Assembly (NCBI GenBank): GCA_025356435.1
Contig: JANXSY010000085.1
Span: forward strand, 1-56,362
Reading direction: 5' to 3'
Length of the DNA stretch: 56,362 bases
DNA from: Isosphaeraceae bacterium
GTDB taxonomy: Bacteria; Planctomycetota; Planctomycetia; Isosphaerales; Isosphaeraceae
Shown here: positions 8,210-16,246 of the stretch, one piece after another
Position numbering within the stretch: the stretch's first letter is position 1
Layout: each line of letters begins with the position of its first letter
Program-made: the position numbers and the translations under genes
The notes under the pieces: generated by a model
Told to the model about the DNA's origin: nothing
What the model saw: only the letters and a program-made list of their open reading frames with translations
Databases searched by the model: none

Positions 8210-8612
8210 CGCACAGAAATGCAATGGCGAAGAGATGCTGACCCCGGCGCAGCGAGACCGTGTCGAGGCAATCCGAGCCCGCCGCAAGACTGCCGAGTCC
8301 CGCGAGACCGATGCCGCGCTCCGGGAATCGCTCGACCGCGAGTTCGCCGAGACGGGGGCTGTCGCCACGACCGGCGAGACGATCGCGATGGAAGACGTCG
8401 TCGCCTTCCGCCGGTTCATCATGGACCTCCGCAAGCGACGGGAAGAACACGGGTTGAGCCTCGACGCCGTCGCGGGCCGGTCGGGGATCGATAAGGCAGC
8501 GCTATCGAGGTTGGAGTCGGGGAAGCAGGTGAACCCGACGATCAACACCCTTTTGCGCTACGCCAGGGCGATCAAAGAACCGATTCATTGGGGTTCGTTG
8601 ACCGTCTCGTGA
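8202..8612 (+). CDS. XRE-family HTH protein, probable antitoxin
   Basis: 136 residues. The C-terminal half (about residues 70-130) is a Cro/C1-type helix-turn-helix: LRKRREEHGLSLDAVAGRSG, then IDKAALSRLESGKQVNPTINTLLRYA. The N-terminal 65 residues are charged and probably helical, suited to binding a partner. GGGAG lies nine bases before the ATG. It overlaps the toxin-like gene by eight bases, the usual toxin-first order of HigBA-like modules, so it likely binds both the toxin and its own promoter. With the toxin gene apparently broken, it may survive as an orphan regulator. It could also affect the palindromic site 50 bases downstream in front of mqnA, which is speculation. Confidence 0.8.
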   Translation: MSDAQKCNGEEMLTPAQRDRVEAIRARRKTAESRETDAALRESLDREFAETGAVATTGETIAMEDVVAFRRFIMDLRKRREEHGLSLDAVAGRSGIDKAALSRLESGKQVNPTINTLLRYARAIKEPIHWGSLTVS

Positions 8613-8628
8613 CAATCTCTGATCCGCC

Positions 8629-8656
8629 TTGCGATTTTCACCCCCACGCCTATAAT
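8629..8656 (+). promoter_or_regulatory. Sigma70-type promoter of the mqnA-mqnC operon
   Basis: TTGCGA at 8629-8634 and a perfect TATAAT at 8651-8656 are separated by 16 bases. They lie 44 bases before the mqnA ATG. The predicted start of transcription falls at about 8663, immediately at the left edge of a perfect palindrome. Confidence 0.65.
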
Positions 8657-8663
8657 TTCAAAG

Positions 8664-8678
8664 TGTTCTGACAGAACA
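8664..8678. promoter_or_regulatory. 15-bp perfect palindrome (operator-like) at the mqnA start site
   Basis: TGTTCTG-A-CAGAACA is a perfect inverted repeat with a one-base centre. It lies seven bases after the TATAAT box and 22 bases before the mqnA ATG. A dimeric repressor bound here would block the promoter. The binding protein is unknown. Confidence 0.55.
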
Positions 8679-8700
8679 ATCATCCGACGAGGGCCGGGCG

Positions 8701-9528
8701 ATGACTGCTCCGATCCGAGTGGGGGCCGTCAGCTATCTGAATGCAAAGCCGCTCTATCACCGGCTGAGAGAGTTCGCGCCCGGGGTTTCGCTCGAAATGG
8801 ATGTGCCGAGCCGCCTGGCCGACCGGTTGGCGGTGGGCGAGTTGGATCTGGCGCTGATCCCGTCGGTCGAGTATCTGCGAGGGGCGTCGTCCGGATATGA
8901 GATCGTGCCGGGGTTCGCGATTGCGGCTTGGGGGGCGGTCAGAAGCGTCAAGCTGTTCAGCCATGTCGAGTTCGAGCGGATCGAGAGGTTGGCGCTCGAT
9001 ATCGGCTCAAGGACGAGTCAGGCGCTGACACAGGTCTGGCTCGACGCGAAGTTTGGGGTCAGGCCGGCTCGGATCGAGATGCTGCCGCTGGGGGTGCCGG
9101 TGCAGGAGAGCACCGCCGATGCGATCCTCGTGATCGGCGATCGCGCGATGAAGGTGCCCGAGGCCCCATTCCATGCGACGGTCGACCTGGCCGAGGCCTG
9201 GCACGAATTGACGGGCTTGCCGTTCGTCTTCGCGCTCTGGGTGGCGCGGCCTGGGGTCGACCTGGGCGACTTGCCTGAGGCGCTGGCGAGGTCGAGGAGC
9301 GAGGGGCTGGCCGAAGCGCGGCAACTCGCGGAGACTTACGGGCCGAGGCTCGGCCTGGAAGTCGCGACGTGCTATGATTATTTGACCCGTGTCTTGAGCT
9401 ACGACCTGGGGGAGCCTGAACTCGCGGGCCTGCGGCGGTTTGCCGCGATGGCCGCGAACCTGGGGCTGGCCCCGGAGGGAGTTGAACTTGTCTTCCACCG
9501 TCGCCGCGATCTTGCAGCGAGTCGTTGA
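8701..9528 (+). CDS. mqnA: Chorismate dehydratase MqnA
   Basis: 275 residues starting IRVGAVSYLNAKPLYH, with SRLADRLAVGELDLALIPSV and the TSQALTQVWL region. These are the hallmarks of MqnA, a periplasmic-binding-protein-like fold. The family dehydrates chorismate to 3-enolpyruvyl-benzoate, the first step of the futalosine route to menaquinone in the cytoplasm. The length fits the family. mqnC follows with overlap, and a radical-SAM step of the same pathway is thus made from the same transcript. The promoter and a palindromic operator-like site lie directly upstream. Confidence 0.93.
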   Translation: MTAPIRVGAVSYLNAKPLYHRLREFAPGVSLEMDVPSRLADRLAVGELDLALIPSVEYLRGASSGYEIVPGFAIAAWGAVRSVKLFSHVEFERIERLALDIGSRTSQALTQVWLDAKFGVRPARIEMLPLGVPVQESTADAILVIGDRAMKVPEAPFHATVDLAEAWHELTGLPFVFALWVARPGVDLGDLPEALARSRSEGLAEARQLAETYGPRLGLEVATCYDYLTRVLSYDLGEPELAGLRRFAAMAANLGLAPEGVELVFHRRRDLAASR

Positions 9529-10603
9529 TGGGCAGCGGTTGGCGTTTGACGAAGCCGTCGCCCTCTTCCACTCGCACGACCTGCTCGCCATCGGCCGCGC
9601 CGCCGATCTCGTCAGCAAGCGGATGCACCCCGAGCCGTTCCGCACGTTTAATATTGATCGCAATATCAATTATACCAACGTCTGCGCCGCAATCTGCGAT
9701 TTCTGCGCCTTCTATCGCCAGGTTGGCGCGACCGACGCCTATGTCCTCGATCGGCCTGTCTTGCTCGACAAGATCCGCGAGACGGTCGAACTTGGTGGCG
9801 ATCAGATCCTCATGCAAGGCGGACTCCACCCCGACTTGCCGTTTGAGTGGTATGAAGAACTACTTCGCGATATCAAGGCGCATTACCCGCAAGTCAACGT
9901 TCACGGCTTCTCGCCGCCTGAGATTCACTTCTTCTCGAAGAAGTTCAAGATGCCTCTCGAAACGGTGCTCGGTCGCCTCAAAGCGGCCGGACTCGGTAGC
10001 CTGCCCGGCGGCGGTGGTGAGATTCTGGTCGATCGCGTCCGCAAGGCGATGACCAAGGGGAAGGTGATGTCTGACGACTGGATCAACGTCCATCGCGTCT
10101 GGCACAAACTCGGCGGGGTCTCGACAGCGACAATGATGTTCGGCCACATCGAGACGCTTGAAGAACGGGTCGTACATCTCGATCGGGTCCGGGCGCTTCA
10201 AGACGAGACGCACGGGCTGACCGCGTTCATCTCGTGGACGTTCCAGCCGGAAAACACGGATATGGCTGACGTGCCGGCCGCAGGGGCGTTCGAGTATCTC
10301 AAGACGCAGGCGATCTCACGTCTCTATCTCGATAACGTGCCGAACATTCAATCGTCGTGGGTGACGCAAGGGCCGAAGATCGGCCACCTCGCGCTCCACT
10401 TCGGCGCGAACGATATGGGCAGTCTGATGATCGAGGAGAACGTCGTCGCGTCGGCCGGAACGGTCTATTATCTCACGCTCGAACAGATCAAGCGATCGAT
10501 CCGCGAGGCGGGGTATATCCCCCGGCAGCGGAATGTGTTTTATAAGTATATTGACGTCGAGCCGGTGAGCGAGTTGGTGGTGGCTTCGCGTGTTGCGGTC
10601 TGA
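9488..10603 (+). CDS. mqnC: Dehypoxanthine futalosine cyclase MqnC (radical SAM)
   Basis: Radical-SAM enzyme with the cluster motif CAAICDFC in [40 protein letters not shown] and [15 protein letters not shown] also match MqnC, which cyclises dehypoxanthine futalosine in menaquinone synthesis. I place the start at TTG 9488: GGAGGGA at 9474-9480 is ideally spaced and the family N-terminus begins about there, giving 371 residues. An ATG at 9440 would add 16 residues that do not look like the family. Either way the start lies inside mqnA (41-base overlap with TTG), so the two are coupled. No other mqn gene (mqnB, mqnE or mqnD) is adjacent. Confidence 0.92.
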   Translation: MSSTVAAILQRVVDGQRLAFDEAVALFHSHDLLAIGRAADLVSKRMHPEPFRTFNIDRNINYTNVCAAICDFCAFYRQVGATDAYVLDRPVLLDKIRETVELGGDQILMQGGLHPDLPFEWYEELLRDIKAHYPQVNVHGFSPPEIHFFSKKFKMPLETVLGRLKAAGLGSLPGGGGEILVDRVRKAMTKGKVMSDDWINVHRVWHKLGGVSTATMMFGHIETLEERVVHLDRVRALQDETHGLTAFISWTFQPENTDMADVPAAGAFEYLKTQAISRLYLDNVPNIQSSWVTQGPKIGHLALHFGANDMGSLMIEENVVASAGTVYYLTLEQIKRSIREAGYIPRQRNVFYKYIDVEPVSELVVASRVAV

Positions 10604-10613
10604 CCACCACCCT

Positions 10614-10634
10614 TGCCCCCCCCGCACGGGGGCA
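10614..10634. terminator. 7-bp perfect hairpin between mqnC and the next ABC ATPase
   Basis: TGCCCCC (10614-10620) and GGGGGCA (10628-10634) pair perfectly around a seven-base loop, starting ten bases after the mqnC stop. No T run follows, so it would be an imperfect intrinsic terminator or a processing/attenuation hairpin. It lies inside the longest possible reading frame of the next gene, which argues for a later start of that gene. Confidence 0.4.
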
Positions 10635-11438
10635 GTGAATGAGATTTCGAATAACGATTCACCTCGACGAGCCAACCTCGTGATCCACGTCGAGCATCTA
10701 GTTAAGTCGTTCCTCGACTATCGACGTGGATGGGTCCCGGCCGTCTCGGACGTCTCGTTCGACTGCAAACCCGGATCGATCTTCGGCTTGCTCGGACCCA
10801 ACGGCGCGGGGAAGACGACGACGCTGCGCATTCTGAGCACTGTGCTCAAGCCGACTGGCGGCACGGCGATCGTCGCGGGGTATGACGTGGCGGGGGAGCC
10901 CGAGAAGGTCAGAGCCAACATCGGTTTCATGTCGGCCAACACCGGCATTTATGATCGGATGACGGCCTGGGAACTTGTCGAATACTTCGGCAGACTCTAT
11001 CAGATGCCGAAGGACAGGCTCCGCGAGCGGATGGAGACAATCTTCGGCTGGCTCCAGATGGACGACTTTCGCGACGTGCTCGGGTCAAAGATGTCGACCG
11101 GGATGAAGCAGAAGGTCTCGATCGCGCGAACGATCGTCCACGACCCGCCGGTGTTGATCTTCGACGAGCCGACTTCGGGTCTGGATGTGCTCGTGGCTCG
11201 GGTGGTCTTGCAGAAGATCGCCGAACTGCGGGACCAGGGGAAGACGATCATCTTCTCGACGCATTCGATGCATGAAGTGGCCAAGCTCTGTTCCCGCGTT
11301 GCAATCATCCACAAAGGCTGCGTGCAGGCCGAGGGTGAGCCGCGTGCGCTGCTTGAAGAGTTTGGCCAGCCTGACCTGGAAGAGTTGTTCTTTCATCTGG
11401 TCGAGAGGGCCGACGCCGGCCAAGTCGTCGCGGATTGA
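10635..11438 (+). CDS. ABC transporter ATP-binding protein, NatA-like
   Basis: Walker [11 protein letters not shown], signature STGMKQK, Walker [12 protein letters not shown] and switch FSTHSMHE identify an ABC ATPase of the Na+-exporter (NatA) or CcmA type. It is encoded 12 bases before an ABC-2 permease fused to a protease and should energise it. The longest frame begins at 10590 inside mqnC and spans the hairpin. I prefer GTG 10635 (268 residues), or GTG 10680, just before [16 protein letters not shown], which matches family starts best. Substrate is not certain: NatAB exports Na+, but related systems export lipids or drugs. Confidence 0.9.
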   Translation: MNEISNNDSPRRANLVIHVEHLVKSFLDYRRGWVPAVSDVSFDCKPGSIFGLLGPNGAGKTTTLRILSTVLKPTGGTAIVAGYDVAGEPEKVRANIGFMSANTGIYDRMTAWELVEYFGRLYQMPKDRLRERMETIFGWLQMDDFRDVLGSKMSTGMKQKVSIARTIVHDPPVLIFDEPTSGLDVLVARVVLQKIAELRDQGKTIIFSTHSMHEVAKLCSRVAIIHKGCVQAEGEPRALLEEFGQPDLEELFFHLVERADAGQVVAD

Positions 11439-11450
11439 GGGGCGGATTGC

Positions 11451-13574
11451 ATGCGATGGTCGAACGTCTGGACGATCTTCGGCCGAGAGGTCCGCGACCA
11501 GGTGCGCGACCGCCGCACACTGTTCATGGTGTTCGTCCTGCCGATCTTGCTCTACCCGATCCTCGGCATGGGTGTGTTCGTCGTCACGACGAATAACCTC
11601 AACGAGCAGCGCGAGATCATCATCCTCGGCGCGGAGCACTTGCCCGCCTCGCCGCCGTTGCTCAATGCCTCGGGAGACGGATTCAATCCCGCGCTCTTCG
11701 ACGTGCCCACCGACGTCGATAAGCTGCGCGTGACGGTCGCGAAGCCGGGCAGCCCCTGGGAGAAGCCCGAAGCTCGCCAGATGGGCATCCGCGAGAAGGT
11801 CGTAAAGGCGATCATCCTGATCCCCCCTGACGTGAAGGCCCGGCTCGAAAGGGAGGGATCGGCGAAGATCCCGATCGATTATCTGAGCACGAACGAGGGC
11901 AGTCAACTCACCTATTTTCGGGTGCGCGAAGTGCTCGCGCGATGGAACGAGAAGATCGTTCAGGGACGGCTCGCGAAAGACCACAAGACCGCCGATTATG
12001 TCGAGCCGGTACGGACGACAGGGTCTGACCTCGCCACCAAGGCCGAGGCCGGGGGGAACATCTGGGCGAAGATTTTCCCGTTCCTGCTCGTCATCATGGC
12101 CCTCACCGGCGCGTTCTATCCGTCGGTCGATATCTGTGCGGGCGAGAAGGAGCGCGGGACGATGGAGACGCTGCTCATCAGCCCGGCGTCGCGGACCGAG
12201 ATTGTGATCGGCAAGTTCCTCACGGTCGTCCTGGCGAGCATGATGACAGCGCTTCTGAACCTGATCAGTATGGGCCTGACGGGCCTTCAGCTTGCGAGCA
12301 AGATCAGCTCAATGAGCGGCGAGGGGGCTGCCGCGATCATCGCCCCGCCGACCCTGATCGCGGGATTCTGGATGGTCGTGCTGCTGATCCCGCTTGCCGT
12401 TTTCTTCAGCGCGATCTGCCTTGCGCTCGCGGTCCTGGCGAAGAGCATGAAGGAGGGTCAGTATTATATGACGCCCCTCTACATGGTCAGCCTACCGCTG
12501 ATCTTGCTCACGCTCGCGCCCGGCGTTGAGCTGACCCCTTTCTTTAGCCTCGTGCCGATCACAGGGGTCGGGCTCTTGCTCAGGTCATTGCTCCAGGGAG
12601 ATTACGCGGTCGCCCGTCAATATTTCCTGCCGGTGCTGGTGCCGATGATTATCTACGGCGTCGTCGCGCTGCGGTGGGCGGTCGATCAGTTCAATCGCGA
12701 GGATGTGCTGTTTCGAGAATCCGAGCGATTTGAGCTGGGGGCATGGCTCAGGTCGGTCATCCGCTATCGACAGGAGACGCCCTCGCCGGGGCAGGCGTTG
12801 CTCTGCTTCACACTGATGCTTGTGACGGCCTGGTTTGCGACGCAGGCGATCGGCGACACGGTATCACCGCTGGTCGGGATGGGTCTCGGGCACCTGGTGT
12901 TCATCCTGCTGCCGCCGATCCTGATGGCGTTCTTGCTCACAAGCAACCCGGCCAGGACGCTCCGGCTGGCACGACCGTCAGCGCGATTCGTGTGGCTGGC
13001 GGTCGGGCTGGCGCTGGCCTTGAATCCGCTTGTCCGCGAGTTCGGTCATCAGGTCGATCGGCTGTTTCCGCCGCCGAAACAGGTGATGGAACTGGTCCAG
13101 TCGTTGATGAAGATCATCCCGGAGAATCTCGGCCTGGGGCTGCTCGTCTTCGCGCTGATCCCCTCGATCACCGAGGAGGTCGCCTTCCGTGGCTTCATCC
13201 TCTCGGGGCTCGAACGCGGGTATCGGACGTGGACGGCGATCCTCTTCTCGGCGCTCTTGTTTGGGTTCCTTCATGTGTTGCTCAGTCTCTTCAATCAACT
13301 CTTCCCCGGCATGGTGCTCGGCGTCGTGCTCGGCCTGCTCGCGGTGAGGAGCCGAAGTCTCTTGCCGGGGATCGTCTTCCATCTCATCAACAACAGCCTG
13401 GGCGTGGTCATGGTGGCGGTTGGTGACCGGGCAAAGGGCCTGACCTGGCTCTTTCGAGACGCCGAGCATGGGCTCTTCCACTGGCCGATCGTGGCCGTGA
13501 CGGGAGCGATCTCGGCATGGTTGCTGGTCGATCTGACGCGATCGAAGACGGCAGAACCCGAGGTCCGGGTCTGA
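11451..13574 (+). CDS. ABC-2 permease fused to a CPBP intramembrane protease
   Basis: 707 residues in two parts. Residues 1 to about 400 are a NatB-like ABC-2 permease: an N-terminal membrane segment, a large extracytoplasmic domain, then five or six membrane segments including SVDICAGEKERGTMETLLIS. Residues from about 440 to 680 form a CPBP (Abi/CAAX) protease domain with its three motifs: EEVAFRGF near 575, FGFLHVLL near 605 and HLINNSLG near 644, supplying the expected Glu and His metal ligands. The metalloprotease would cut within the membrane. The fusion is known from planctomycete genomes, but its substrate and purpose are not known to me. It is co-transcribed with the ATPase. Confidence 0.9.
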   Translation: MRWSNVWTIFGREVRDQVRDRRTLFMVFVLPILLYPILGMGVFVVTTNNLNEQREIIILGAEHLPASPPLLNASGDGFNPALFDVPTDVDKLRVTVAKPGSPWEKPEARQMGIREKVVKAIILIPPDVKARLEREGSAKIPIDYLSTNEGSQLTYFRVREVLARWNEKIVQGRLAKDHKTADYVEPVRTTGSDLATKAEAGGNIWAKIFPFLLVIMALTGAFYPSVDICAGEKERGTMETLLISPASRTEIVIGKFLTVVLASMMTALLNLISMGLTGLQLASKISSMSGEGAAAIIAPPTLIAGFWMVVLLIPLAVFFSAICLALAVLAKSMKEGQYYMTPLYMVSLPLILLTLAPGVELTPFFSLVPITGVGLLLRSLLQGDYAVARQYFLPVLVPMIIYGVVALRWAVDQFNREDVLFRESERFELGAWLRSVIRYRQETPSPGQALLCFTLMLVTAWFATQAIGDTVSPLVGMGLGHLVFILLPPILMAFLLTSNPARTLRLARPSARFVWLAVGLALALNPLVREFGHQVDRLFPPPKQVMELVQSLMKIIPENLGLGLLVFALIPSITEEVAFRGFILSGLERGYRTWTAILFSALLFGFLHVLLSLFNQLFPGMVLGVVLGLLAVRSRSLLPGIVFHLINNSLGVVMVAVGDRAKGLTWLFRDAEHGLFHWPIVAVTGAISAWLLVDLTRSKTAEPEVRV

Positions 13575-13808
13575 AGCGGTGGCCTTGACGTTGTGGCGAG
13601 CCGTCTGGATTGGGGAGCCGGACTTGGTGCACGTCGGCATTACGCATAATTGCCTTAAACGTATGATTTGTCGCGAGTGCGATTCAACCGACGAGACGGG
13701 CTGAAGATCGTTTCGCGGGGAGGCTGAGGGCGGTACGATAGGCGTCTCCAGGCTGGAATCGTCAGATCACCGCCGCGAGGTCGATTCGAGAGATGAAGGG
13801 CGGTGGCG

Positions 13809-15077
13809 ATGCGTTCCGATTCGTTGACCCTCACAGCTCGATACGTCTTCCCGGTCGAGGGCGAACCGATCCGCAACGGCTGGATCTCGGTGATCGATGG
13901 CGCGATCTCTCGGGTCGGCCGATCGTACGGTCTGCGGCCTGATTTCGACCTCGGAAACGTCGCGATTGTCCCCGGATTCGTGAATGCGCATACCCATCTT
14001 GACCTGACGCCGATCGCGCCTCAGGCTGATCGCGAGGATGGGACCGAAGATGAAGTTCGCTGGCTCCGCCGGGTGGTCGAGTGCCGTCGCGCAACGATGC
14101 CCGACGAGTCTCGCCAGGCGGTCGCGAAGAATATCCGGGCGAGCCTCGACGCGGGCACGACCGCCGTTGCCGACATCACCCCGGCGGGGTTGAGCTGGAA
14201 CGCGATCAGCGACTCGCCGTTGCGGGGGATCGTCTATGCCGAGGTCTTGGGCCTGAAACGGATGCGTGGCATCCAGACCAATTCGGATGCCTGGGAGTGG
14301 ATTGCCTCGCTCGGAATCGAAGACGACGGCCCGACTCGACGGCTCCGTCCCGGCCTGAGCCCGCACGCCCCTTACAGCACGGCGGGCTGGCTCTACCGAC
14401 GCGCCTCGACGGGCAAGATGCCGCTCTCGACCCACCTCGCCGAGATGCCCGAGGAGCGGGTGCTGCTGGAGACGCGCGGGGGACCGCTCCGCGACTTTCT
14501 CGAAGAGATCGGTGCCTGGGACGACGACTGGAAACCGCTCGGCCCGAGCCCGTCGGACTACCTCAGGAGCGGAGACCTCCGCAAGTGCGACTGGCTGATC
14601 GCGCACGGGACCTACCTCCACAGCGCCGAGTGGTGGGCCTTGCGGCCGGGCCTCTCGGAGCGCGACCGGCGGGTCGCCATCGCCTTCTGCCCGCGGACCC
14701 ACGCGCGGTTCGGCCAGAGGAAACATCCCTATCGACCGATGCTGGCGCGGGGCGTGATCGTCTGCCTCGGCACCGACGGCCTGGCGTCGTCACCGAGCCT
14801 GAGCGTGCTCGACGAGATGCGGTTCCTCCACCGCGCCGACCCGTCGCTCTCGGGCTCATTGCTGCTGACGATGGCCACCCTCTTCGGTGCCTGGGCGTTG
14901 CGGATCGACGATGTTGCCGGCAGCATCGCCCCCAGGAAACGCGCCGACTTCGCGATCGTCGCGCTGCCCGACCGCGACGAGGCCGACCCCTATACTCTCC
15001 TGCTGGATAGCGACTTGCCGGTCGTCGGCACGATGTCGGATGGGCAGTTCGTCGCGGGGCCGTGGACGAATCCCTAG
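13809..15077 (+). CDS. Metal-dependent amidohydrolase (SsnA/chlorohydrolase type; possible aminodeoxyfutalosine deaminase)
   Basis: 422 residues. The metal ligands of subtype-III amidohydrolases are all visible: NAHTHLDL (HxH) near residue 60, HLAEMPEE (His) near 210, IAHGTYL (His) near 265, and the catalytic Asp in LGTDGLASS near 320. The beta-sandwich strands at both ends are also present (FPVEGEPIRNGWI; APRKRADFAIV). The reaction class is deamination or hydrolysis of an N-containing ring. Because mqnA and mqnC lie 3 kb upstream on the same strand, it may be the deaminase that turns aminodeoxyfutalosine into futalosine; this is an inference. AAGGG lies eight bases before ATG 13809 (a GTG at 13803 is too close to it). 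Confidence 0.85.
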   Translation: MRSDSLTLTARYVFPVEGEPIRNGWISVIDGAISRVGRSYGLRPDFDLGNVAIVPGFVNAHTHLDLTPIAPQADREDGTEDEVRWLRRVVECRRATMPDESRQAVAKNIRASLDAGTTAVADITPAGLSWNAISDSPLRGIVYAEVLGLKRMRGIQTNSDAWEWIASLGIEDDGPTRRLRPGLSPHAPYSTAGWLYRRASTGKMPLSTHLAEMPEERVLLETRGGPLRDFLEEIGAWDDDWKPLGPSPSDYLRSGDLRKCDWLIAHGTYLHSAEWWALRPGLSERDRRVAIAFCPRTHARFGQRKHPYRPMLARGVIVCLGTDGLASSPSLSVLDEMRFLHRADPSLSGSLLLTMATLFGAWALRIDDVAGSIAPRKRADFAIVALPDRDEADPYTLLLDSDLPVVGTMSDGQFVAGPWTNP

Positions 15078-15080
15078 CGA

Positions 15081-16208
15081 TCAGTCGGCCTGAATTTTGA
15101 CAGCCTCGTTGGGTGCGGCGGCTGCTTCATCAGGGACGAAGGTGTCGGCTTCCTGGATCGGGTGGTAGATGTCGTGGATCTCGGAGCCGTCGACGTCGCG
15201 CCTCAGGACGAGGTAGATGATCGCGGCGGTCGTCCAGAGGTAGCTTGAGGTCCAGCCGGAGATGACGGTCTCGACGAGCCAGCGCCACGAACGGGCGACG
15301 GCGGGGAGACCGGAGGCGGCCACCGAGCTGCCGGTCCCGAAGCGGAAGCCGACATTGCGGGGGGCACCGAGGCTGATGCTCCAGTCGGCCAGGGCGAGCG
15401 CTGTGGTCGCGAAGAAGTAGACGGCGATCAGGCCGAGGCCGCCAAGGAGCGTTGCAAGGCCGAGGTAGGCGGCATAGCGGACGGTCTGCTGGTTCACATA
15501 GGAATAGGAGCGGCTGACGGCGTCGAAGAAATCTTCGCCCTCGGCGGCGACGGTGGCCACCATCAGCGGCCAGGCTCCGGCCAATCCAAGCAAGATCACG
15601 GCGTCGATCAGGCCGACGATCAGCGGGATGAAGGCCAACGCGGTCGCCAGCGCGGGGAAGACCCGATCGAGGAGGCCGACCGCCACGCCCAGCACAGCGA
15701 ACAGGCAGGCGACTCCGAGCGGGACCAGAGGGGCGGCGACGAGCGTTCCCATCCGGGCCAGGCTGAACTTGAGGGCCGAGAGTAACCCGACCCGGGCCGA
15801 CGTGGCGACGCGGACGACCGCGATTCGGACGATCGCGCAGCCGAAAAGGCTCCAGACGACCAGAGACCAAAACGAGCACAGCACGAAGTAAAACCGCTCA
15901 ACGCCCGGGATGTCAGGGCGGAACGAGGCGATCACCGGGTAGAACAGGCGGTAGACCGGCCGTAAGACGACCAGGAGGAACGAATACAGGCCTTCAGAGG
16001 GGAGATCTGAGAGGTCGAACGGTGTCCAACTGCCGTCGATGGCGGTGAACCCGAAGATCAACGCTAGCGCCGACCAACCGGCCTGGAGAGTGACGACCCC
16101 CAACGCGGCGAGGATCAATGACCTCGGGTCAGATGCGGCTCCGATCGCGCGAACGAGCAGTCGCCATGATGGGCGGGGGGGCAAGGGCGGCAGGGGAGTG
16201 TTGGCCAT
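15081..16208 (-). CDS. Polytopic membrane protein of unknown function
   Basis: 375 residues with about six transmembrane segments. The N-terminus is proline-rich and cytoplasmic (PLPPLPPRPSWRLLVRAIGA). An extended loop with GFTAIDGSWTPFDLSD follows the first segment, and an interfacial stretch AEGEDFFDAVSRSYSYVNQQ is conserved-looking. The tail carries acidic residues. I do not recognise a named family; similar proteins occur in other planctomycetes. It converges with the amidohydrolase, with only three bases between the stops. It is read in the same direction as manA 38 bases upstream, so the two may form an operon. Confidence 0.75.
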   Translation of the reverse strand: MANTPLPPLPPRPSWRLLVRAIGAASDPRSLILAALGVVTLQAGWSALALIFGFTAIDGSWTPFDLSDLPSEGLYSFLLVVLRPVYRLFYPVIASFRPDIPGVERFYFVLCSFWSLVVWSLFGCAIVRIAVVRVATSARVGLLSALKFSLARMGTLVAAPLVPLGVACLFAVLGVAVGLLDRVFPALATALAFIPLIVGLIDAVILLGLAGAWPLMVATVAAEGEDFFDAVSRSYSYVNQQTVRYAAYLGLATLLGGLGLIAVYFFATTALALADWSISLGAPRNVGFRFGTGSSVAASGLPAVARSWRWLVETVISGWTSSYLWTTAAIIYLVLRRDVDGSEIHDIYHPIQEADTFVPDEAAAAPNEAVKIQAD

Positions 16209-16246
16209 CGGGGGCTCCTCGTCGGCTCAGTCGGCGACGTTGTGAA

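Noticed and set aside
10590..10634. Earlier start of the NatA-like ATPase at ATG 10590
   Set aside because: It lies within mqnC and would translate through the 10614-10634 hairpin; the family start is later.
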